NCBI GenBank assembly: GCA_031550755.1
Contig: JAVBOJ010000144.1
Coordinates: 1-10,736 of the forward strand
Reading direction: 5' to 3'
DNA: 10,736 nucleotides
DNA from: JAVBOJ01 sp031550755
GTDB lineage: Bacteria > Bacillota > Clostridia > Oscillospirales > UBA929
Below, in pieces: positions 5,946-10,736 of this stretch. The notes beneath the pieces are model-generated. The model was not told where the DNA came from, searched no databases, and saw nothing but the letters and a program-made list of their open reading frames with translations. Position 1 is the stretch's first letter, and the number at the start of each line of letters is the position of its first letter. A program made the translations under genes and the position numbers.

Positions 5946-6008
5946 GAAAATCACCTCCCGGTTAGTCTGCCCGGGAAGAGGCGGGAAAATCCGGAAACAT
6001 AAGCAAAT

Positions 6009-7262
6009 TTACCGCTCCAGCGCGGCCCATGTTTTCGGCCCGCAGACCCCGTCAACGACCAGCCCGCGCACGGCCTGAAACGCTTCGACCGCCTGTTCGG
6101 TAAGAGGGCCGAAGCTGCCGTCCACGGTCAGCGCCGGGGACGCGCCGCGCTCGTTCAGCAGGGCTTGCAGCTCCTTGACGTCCGCGCCGCCGCTGCCTTT
6201 TCGCAACATGGGGCGCGTCCACCCCGCCACGGCGTACACCGCCTGCCCGGCCTTGTTTTGTTGGAAGCGGTGGCGTGCCGCGCGCACGTCCACATGGACA
6301 AAATTTTGTCCGATGTACCGCCCGAGGCCGCCGGGGATACCGCGCGCGGCCAGCGCCTTTTCGGCGGCGCGGCAGACGGTCAGTGTGTCCACGCCCTCGA
6401 TGCGGATGTCGGCGGCTTTGCCCTTCATGTGGCGGCTGGTGGGCGACCCGCCGACGTTGGTGTTGTGTCTGAGGTCGCGGTACCCGCTGTTGATGTTCAT
6501 GGGTTTGTCGCCGCAGAGGGCGCGGATGTCCTCCAGCACCTTGACCAGATCGGAGGACAGCAGGATGTCGTCGGTGGTTTTGGGGCAGGCGAACTCCCCA
6601 ATTTTGAAATGCGCCGCAATGCGCCGGGAACCGTCTTTTCTGTTGCTGTAGGTTTTTATGTCGGGGACGGTCAGGTCAATGCCGATGAAGCTGTCCAGCG
6701 CGCGCGGCGTGTCCAGCCATGCGTCGTAGCCGAGATAGGCCGCCGAGCCGCCGCCGTCGAAGTTGAGTGCGTCGGTACAGCCGAGGTCGAGCATCTTTTG
6801 CGCCAGCTCGGGGCCGGTCAGCGCATCGTCGCCGTCCTGACAGACGTAAAGAACCAGCGACCCGTCCGGCTTGGTGCCGACGGCGGTGCGTCCCCGTCTG
6901 TCCTCCAGGACGTTTTTCTCTTCGGTATCAATGTTGATCAGCCCGCCTACCACCAGCGTGCAGTAACACTGGACAAAATGCGTCCACGTGTCGTCGTTGG
7001 ATCCGTCAAAGTAGGCGATGTGCGCCTTGCCGCCGGTCATGGCCAGCCCGAAGACATGGGCGGTTTGGCGTATCCACGCGCCGTCCGCCTTGAGGGCGCA
7101 GCCCGTCGCGCCGGTGAGGGTGTTGAACTGGCCGGCGTTGATGATGATGTCGGCGGAGGTTCGATGATAAGCCGAGGCAATGGCCTCGGCGGGCTGACGG
7201 CCCGGCACGGCGTAAATACGGGCGATCCCGGACGGGGAAATCACGGCGATATGGCGGCTCAT
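6009..7262 (-). CDS. Three-domain cell-wall lysin: NAGPA phosphodiester glycosidase, M15 peptidase, peptidoglycan-binding domain
   Basis: A 417-residue protein with three recognisable modules. Residues about 5-200 are an NAGPA/DUF2233-type phosphodiester glycosidase domain: INAGQF (41-46), GRTAVG with KPDGSLVLYV (124-140), and LNFDGGGSAA (166-175). Residues about 215-328 are an M15A D,D-peptidase: SGYR (259-262), S-R-H278-x6-D285 and F-V-H323-V-D325, the expected zinc ligands and catalytic set. Residues about 352-416 are a PG_binding_1 domain (LRKGSGGADVKELQALL ... FGPLTEQAVEAFQ ... GVCGPKTWAAL). There is no signal peptide, so export presumably needs the upstream holin. The start codon overlaps the holin stop by ATGA, with GGGGG 7 bases upstream. 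Cutting of peptide cross-links is expected from the M15 part. The glycosidase part may act on a sugar-phosphate wall polymer, which is an inference. Confidence 0.88.
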   Translation of the reverse strand: MSRHIAVISPSGIARIYAVPGRQPAEAIASAYHRTSADIIINAGQFNTLTGATGCALKADGAWIRQTAHVFGLAMTGGKAHIAYFDGSNDDTWTHFVQCYCTLVVGGLINIDTEEKNVLEDRRGRTAVGTKPDGSLVLYVCQDGDDALTGPELAQKMLDLGCTDALNFDGGGSAAYLGYDAWLDTPRALDSFIGIDLTVPDIKTYSNRKDGSRRIAAHFKIGEFACPKTTDDILLSSDLVKVLEDIRALCGDKPMNINSGYRDLRHNTNVGGSPTSRHMKGKAADIRIEGVDTLTVCRAAEKALAARGIPGGLGRYIGQNFVHVDVRAARHRFQQNKAGQAVYAVAGWTRPMLRKGSGGADVKELQALLNERGASPALTVDGSFGPLTEQAVEAFQAVRGLVVDGVCGPKTWAALER

Positions 7263-7672
7263 GGATTTGCCCCCTTGTCCTTGCCGCCCAGCTGCACCAG
7301 CGCTTGCAGCAGCTTTTTGGGAACCGGCAGACCCATCCGCCCGGCATTTTCCAAAATGGAAATCCCTTCATTGGCGATAAAAAAGCCGATTACCGCGCCG
7401 CGCAGGATACCGGAGGAATGGAACACCAATCGGTCGATCAGCACGGCGACGGCCACAACGGCAAACAAAACCACTTTTTTGACGATGCCCCGAAAGCCCT
7501 TCGCGCTGGAGGCCTGTTTGAGGTAAAAGGCCGCCGAGACGCCGGTTATATAATCCAAAATCACCATGACGACCAGGGTGATGAGAAGCGTGTCACAGGC
7601 TCCATACATCCACGAGAGCCACGAGCCGAGAACAATCCCGGCTACTTTGAGCGCACAGAATATCTTTTCCAT
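7259..7672 (-). CDS. Phage-type holin, TcdE/Cph1 family
   Basis: A 137-residue membrane protein of the toxin-secretion/phage-lysis holin family. It shows about four hydrophobic segments: residues 9-24, 27-50, 64-83 and 89-105. Family hallmarks include the charged-hydrophobic junction MVILDYITGVSAA (36-48), KGFRGIVKKV (58-67), and IANEGISILENAGRMGLPVPKKLLQAL (99-125, split here only by description). A short polar tail, GGKDKGANP, follows. Such holins make membrane lesions that let a signal-less lysin reach the wall; TcdE of Clostridioides difficile is associated with toxin release. The ribosome binding site AGAAGG lies 9 bases upstream. The gene overlaps the lysin by ATGA. No phage structural gene is nearby. 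A convincing promoter was not found; a TATCAT at 7759-7764 (minus) lacks a good -35. Confidence 0.9.
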   Translation of the reverse strand: MEKIFCALKVAGIVLGSWLSWMYGACDTLLITLVVMVILDYITGVSAAFYLKQASSAKGFRGIVKKVVLFAVVAVAVLIDRLVFHSSGILRGAVIGFFIANEGISILENAGRMGLPVPKKLLQALVQLGGKDKGANP

Positions 7673-7811
7673 AATGCGGTACCTTCTTTATTCATTGTTT
7701 TCAGAATTGGGGACAAGCCGCGCCGGCCTCGGAACCACAGCGAGGCTCATCCCATACTATGATACACAGAGGGGATTGGTGACAGCCCGGCGGGGGGCAT
7801 TTTTGCGGCGT

Positions 7812-7840
7812 TTGACCGCCGGGGCGTTTCATGGTAAAAT
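7812..7840 (+). promoter_or_regulatory. Promoter of mnmG
   Basis: TTGACC (7812-7817) matches the -35 consensus at 5 of 6 bases. A 17-base spacer leads to TAAAAT (7835-7840), preceded by TGG as an extended -10. The start site would be near 7847, about 40 bases before the mnmG start codon. This is the best sigma-A-type promoter in the window. Confidence 0.75.
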
Positions 7841-7868
7841 AATGCGAAACTTCGGCCATCATTTTACC
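7833..7868. promoter_or_regulatory. Operator-like inverted repeat over the mnmG -10 and start site
   Basis: GGTAAAATAATG (7833-7844) and CATCATTTTACC (7857-7868) are inverted repeats of 12 bases with one mismatch, separated by 12 bases. The left arm contains the whole -10 element, and the centre contains the expected start site. Since transcription would begin inside the repeat, it cannot fold as an RNA hairpin in the mnmG message. A protein-binding operator is the simpler reading. No regulator is identified. Confidence 0.45.
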
Positions 7869-7887
7869 GAAAAAAGAAGGGTTCCCT

Positions 7888-9771
7888 ATGTCCTATCTCG
7901 CGGGAGACTATGACCTTGCCATACTCGGCGCCGGGCACGCGGGCATTGAGGCCGCGCGGGCCGGCGCCCGTTTGGGCCGCAAGGTGCTGCTGCTGGCGAT
8001 GCAGCTTGACTCGGTGGGCAATCTGCCCTGCAATCCCGCCATCGGCGGCACGTCGAAGGGGCATCTGGTGCGCGAAATTGACGCCCTCGGCGGGGAAATG
8101 GCCCGCGCCGCCGACGCCTGCTGCATCCAATACCGGATGCTCAACCGGGGCAAGGGCCCGGCGGTGCACAGCCTGCGCGCCCAAGCCGACCGGCAGGAAT
8201 ACCAGCGCTACATGAAGCGGCTGCTGGAAAAAACGCCGGGGCTGAGCCTGAAGCAGGCCGAGGCGGTGGAGATTACGCCGGAGGCCGGCGGGTTTTTGGT
8301 CAAGACCCATTTGGACTCCGTATACCGCGCGCGGACGGTCGTGCTGGCCTGCGGGACCTATCTGCGCGGCCGGGTCATTGTGGGGTCGTCCATCCGCGAC
8401 GGCGGGCCCGACGGGCTGATGCCGGCGGCCGGCCTGACCGATTCGCTGCGGGCGCTGGGGCTTCCGCTGATGCGCTTCAAGACCGGCACGCCGCCGAGGA
8501 TCAATGCCCTGACGGTGGATTTCTCCAAAATGGAAATCCAGCCCGGCGAGCCGGACACCCCGCCCTTTTCGTTTGAAACGGCCGAGCGTCTGCCCGACCG
8601 CGCCGTCTGTTATATGACCCATACCACGCCGGACACCCACGAAATCATCCGGCAAAACATTCATCTCGCCCCCATGTATTCCGGCGTTATTGAGGGCGTC
8701 GGCCCGCGCTATTGTCCGTCGATTGAGGACAAGGTCGTGCGCTTTGCCGACAAGGAGCGGCACCATCTGTTTATCGAGCCGATGGGGCTTTTTACAAACG
8801 AGCTCTATGTGCAGGGGCTGTCCTCCTCCTTCCCGGAGGAAATTCAGACCTTGATTTTGCATTCGATTCCGGGGCTGGAGCGCGCCGAAATGACCCGCCC
8901 GGCCTACGCCATCGAGTACGACTGTCTCGATCCGCTGTGTCTCGACGCGTCGCTGATGGTCAAAGCCCTGCCGGGGCTGTTCGGCGCGGGGCAGATCAAC
9001 GGCTCGTCGGGCTATGAGGAGGCCGCCGCGCAGGGGCTGCTGGCCGGAATCAACGCCGCGCGGTTTGTCGCCGGACAGCCGCCCGTGACCCTGACGCGCG
9101 ACAGCTCGTACATCGGCGTGCTGGTGGACGATTTGGTGACCAAGGGCACCAGGGAGCCCTATCGCATGATGACCTCGCGGTCGGAATACCGGCTGCTTTT
9201 GCGGCAGGACAATGCCGACGAGCGACTGACGCCGCTGGGGTATGCGGTCGGGCTGGTGTCCGAGGTGCGCTTTCGCGCCACACAGGAAAAATACGCGGCG
9301 GTGGCGGCCGAAATCACACGGCTGGAGCATACCGTCGTGCCGCCGGGGGCGGCGGCCGCGGCGTTTTTGGAGAGCCGGGGCAGCGCGCCGATCATCACCG
9401 GCGCAAGGATATCCGACCTTGTGCGCCGTCCCGAGCTAGGCTATGACTGTCTGGCGGACTTCGATCCGGACAGGCCGCCGCTGTCCCCGGCGATACGGGA
9501 GCAGGTGGAAATTCGCCTGCGGTACGAGGGATATCTCAAGCGGCAGGAGTCGGCGATTGCGCGGTTTCAAAAAATGGAGACCACCCTGCTGCCAGAGGAG
9601 CTGGATTACACGGCGCTGCAAGGGCTGCGTATCGAGGCGCGGCTGGCGCTCGCCAAGGTGCGCCCGGCGTCGCTGGGTCAGGCGTCGCGCATCCCCGGCG
9701 TCAACCCGGCGGACGTGACGGCGCTGATGGTGGCGTTGGAGAAGCGCTCGCCGGGCGCACAGGCAAAATAA
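7888..9771 (+). CDS. mnmG: tRNA uridine-5-carboxymethylaminomethyl(34) synthesis enzyme MnmG (GidA)
   Basis: A 627-residue FAD enzyme, full length for the family. With MnmE it installs the carboxymethylaminomethyl (or aminomethyl) group on U34 of certain tRNAs, using methylenetetrahydrofolate, GTP and NADH. The FAD-binding start GAGHAGIEAARAGARLG (14-30) is followed by the GidA signature around CNPAIGGTSKGHLVREIDALGG (48-69, including Cys48) and by VVLACGTYLRG (151-161). PRYCPSIEDKVVRF holds the second conserved cysteine, Cys276. GSSGYEEAAAQG, VDDLVTKGTREPYRMMTSRSEYRL (split motif) and the C-terminal MnmE-binding region (YEGYLKRQE, ASRIPGVNPADV) are present. AGAAGG lies 7 bases before the ATG. 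It is not followed by rsmG or visibly preceded by mnmE, the common arrangement; the holin lies divergently upstream. Confidence 0.97.
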   Translation: MSYLAGDYDLAILGAGHAGIEAARAGARLGRKVLLLAMQLDSVGNLPCNPAIGGTSKGHLVREIDALGGEMARAADACCIQYRMLNRGKGPAVHSLRAQADRQEYQRYMKRLLEKTPGLSLKQAEAVEITPEAGGFLVKTHLDSVYRARTVVLACGTYLRGRVIVGSSIRDGGPDGLMPAAGLTDSLRALGLPLMRFKTGTPPRINALTVDFSKMEIQPGEPDTPPFSFETAERLPDRAVCYMTHTTPDTHEIIRQNIHLAPMYSGVIEGVGPRYCPSIEDKVVRFADKERHHLFIEPMGLFTNELYVQGLSSSFPEEIQTLILHSIPGLERAEMTRPAYAIEYDCLDPLCLDASLMVKALPGLFGAGQINGSSGYEEAAAQGLLAGINAARFVAGQPPVTLTRDSSYIGVLVDDLVTKGTREPYRMMTSRSEYRLLLRQDNADERLTPLGYAVGLVSEVRFRATQEKYAAVAAEITRLEHTVVPPGAAAAAFLESRGSAPIITGARISDLVRRPELGYDCLADFDPDRPPLSPAIREQVEIRLRYEGYLKRQESAIARFQKMETTLLPEELDYTALQGLRIEARLALAKVRPASLGQASRIPGVNPADVTALMVALEKRSPGAQAK

Positions 9772-9809
9772 CCGCGAGCAAGGGTATATGGCCGCACGCG
9801 CTTCGTCCC

Positions 9810-9838
9810 TTGCAAAACCTTCCCCCCTGTGATACACT
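9810..9838 (+). promoter_or_regulatory. Possible promoter upstream of the dnaJ-family gene
   Basis: In the 174-bp gap after mnmG, TTGCAA (9810-9815) and TACACT (9833-9838) are spaced by 17 bases, with TGA as an extended -10. Each box matches the consensus at 4 of 6 bases. A second -10-like TATACT (9881-9886) has no good -35. No CIRCE element (TTAGCACTC-N9-GAGTGCTAA) was seen, so HrcA control is not indicated. A 7-bp inverted repeat (GCAAGGG 9778-9784, CCCTTGC 9807-9813) overlaps the -35. Confidence 0.35.
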
Positions 9839-9945
9839 GATGCGGATAAAGAGCCTGTCGCGTTTTGGCGCGCGGCGTCGTATACTACCTTGGTAACCCC
9901 TGATCAAACCCTACACATACCATACCCCGGGAGGTTTTCGGTTCC

Positions 9946-10736
9946 ATGGCGCAAGAGAAACGGGACTATTACGAAGTGCTCGGCCTGCAAAAAGGCGCGA
10001 GCGAGGAAGAAATCAAAAAAGCCTACCGCAAACAGGCCAAGGATTGCCACCCGGATCTCCATCCGGGCGATCATGACGCCGAGGTGCGGTTCAAAGAGCT
10101 GGGCGAGGCCTATGAGGTGCTGTCGGACGACTCCAAACGCGCCAAATATGACCAGTTTGGCCATGCCGGCGTGGACCCGTCCTACGGCGCGGGCACCGGC
10201 GGCGGATATGGCGGCGGCTTTGGCGGTTTTGGCGAGGATATCGACCTCGGCTCTATTTTTGAGTCGTTTTTTGGCGGCGCGTTCGGCGGCGGTACTGCCC
10301 GCGCCAATGCCCCGCAGCGCGGCGACAATGTCCGCGCCTCCCTGATTTTGTCCTTTGAGGAGGCCGCCTTCGGCTGCGCCAAGGAGATTGAGATCAGCCG
10401 GGTGGAAGCCTGCGAGACCTGTCACGGCTCGGGCGCAGCCGCCGGCAGCCAGCCCGAAACCTGTTCCGCCTGCCGGGGCACCGGCCAGATCAGAACCACA
10501 CGGCGCACCCCGCTGGGCTCGTTTGCCTCCAGCTCGCCTTGCAACGCATGCGGCGGCAAGGGAAAGATCATCAAAAGCCCCTGTTCGGACTGCCGCGGCG
10601 CGGGCGTTGCCCGCCGCAAGGTGTCCAATTCGGTCAATATTACCGCCGGTGTGGCTCACGGACACACCCTTTCCCATCGCGCGCCCGGTCAATGCGGGAC
10701 CAAAGGCGGCCCGCCCGGCGACGGGTCTGTGGAAAT
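9946..10736 (+). CDS. dnaJ: DnaJ-family (type I Hsp40) co-chaperone, 5' part
   Basis: An open frame of 263 codons runs off the right edge of the window. DnaJ binds unfolded proteins, hands them to DnaK and stimulates its ATPase. The J domain (about 6-70) contains YYEVLGLQKGASEEEIKKAYR, the essential HPD at 35-37, and YEVLSDDSKRAKYDQFGHAG. A Gly/Phe-rich linker covers about 81-117. Four zinc-binding CxxCxGxG repeats follow: C156-C159, C173-C176, C199-C202 and C213-C216. The second substrate-binding region starts near residue 225. There NITAGVAHGHTLSHRAPGQCG departs from the usual GVDDGQTLRLRGEGE pattern, but GGPPGD is kept. GGGAGG lies 11 bases before the ATG. It may be an additional DnaJ rather than the one in a dnaK operon, as no grpE or dnaK is adjacent upstream. 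Confidence 0.93.
   Translation, partial: MAQEKRDYYEVLGLQKGASEEEIKKAYRKQAKDCHPDLHPGDHDAEVRFKELGEAYEVLSDDSKRAKYDQFGHAGVDPSYGAGTGGGYGGGFGGFGEDIDLGSIFESFFGGAFGGGTARANAPQRGDNVRASLILSFEEAAFGCAKEIEISRVEACETCHGSGAAAGSQPETCSACRGTGQIRTTRRTPLGSFASSSPCNACGGKGKIIKSPCSDCRGAGVARRKVSNSVNITAGVAHGHTLSHRAPGQCGTKGGPPGDGSVE

Noticed and set aside
6165..7526. A 453-codon open frame on the plus strand opposite the lysin and holin
   Set aside because: It lies antisense to two genes with clear domains, crosses their boundary, and has the Ala/Val/Gly/Arg composition of a shadow frame.
7864..9330. A 488-codon open frame on the minus strand opposite mnmG
   Set aside because: It is antisense to a clear mnmG with intact motifs. 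The product is Arg/Gly/His/Gln-rich low-complexity sequence with no domain.
9772..9945. CIRCE element or terminator in the mnmG-dnaJ gap
   Set aside because: No TTAGCACTC-type repeat is present. The only inverted repeat (7 bp arms, 22-base gap) lacks a T-run.
1..10736. CRISPR array, tRNA or rRNA genes, insertion-sequence transposase
   Set aside because: I saw no regularly spaced repeats, cloverleaf-like sequences or transposase motifs on either strand.

Overview
The window looks like chromosomal DNA from a GC-rich Clostridia-type Firmicute, plausibly of the Oscillospiraceae/Ruminococcaceae kind. This is an inference from a MecA-type adaptor, strong GGAGG-type ribosome binding sites, a TcdE/Cph1-type holin and strongly GC-biased third codon positions. 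No rRNA, tRNA, CRISPR array, transposase or integrase was seen.

Layout. Bases 1-3196 run rightwards: the 3' end of rsmI, a lipoprotein overlapping it by ATGA, a short MecA-like ClpC adaptor, tadA (wobble A34-to-inosine deaminase) and miaB (tRNA A37 methylthiotransferase). MiaB stops just before the expected TRAM domain. Its stop codon lies in the loop of a perfect 12-bp hairpin that opens a hairpin-rich, non-coding stretch of about 340 bp (3197-3533) between the convergent miaB and topB genes. Bases 5696-3534 (minus) encode a complete topoisomerase III with its own promoter.

Bases 7672-5799 (minus) form a compact three-gene unit: a holin, a three-domain cell-wall lysin (NAGPA-type phosphodiester glycosidase, M15 D,D-peptidase, peptidoglycan-binding domain) coupled to it by ATGA, and a 48-residue hydrophilic protein with a consensus SD. 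A terminator closes the unit. No phage structural, packaging or integration gene lies near it. Bases 7812-9771 (plus) carry mnmG behind a near-consensus promoter whose -10 and start region lie inside an imperfect palindrome. A dnaJ-family gene begins at 9946 and runs off the right edge.

Functional themes. Three genes modify the tRNA anticodon loop (tadA and mnmG at position 34, miaB at position 37) and rsmI modifies 16S rRNA. mecA and dnaJ belong to protein quality control, and topB to DNA topology. The lysis cassette is foreign to this housekeeping setting and is the most interesting candidate system: a stranded or domesticated holin-lysin pair, possibly used for controlled release of proteins. 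The second point of interest is the repeat-like palindromic element at the truncated end of miaB.
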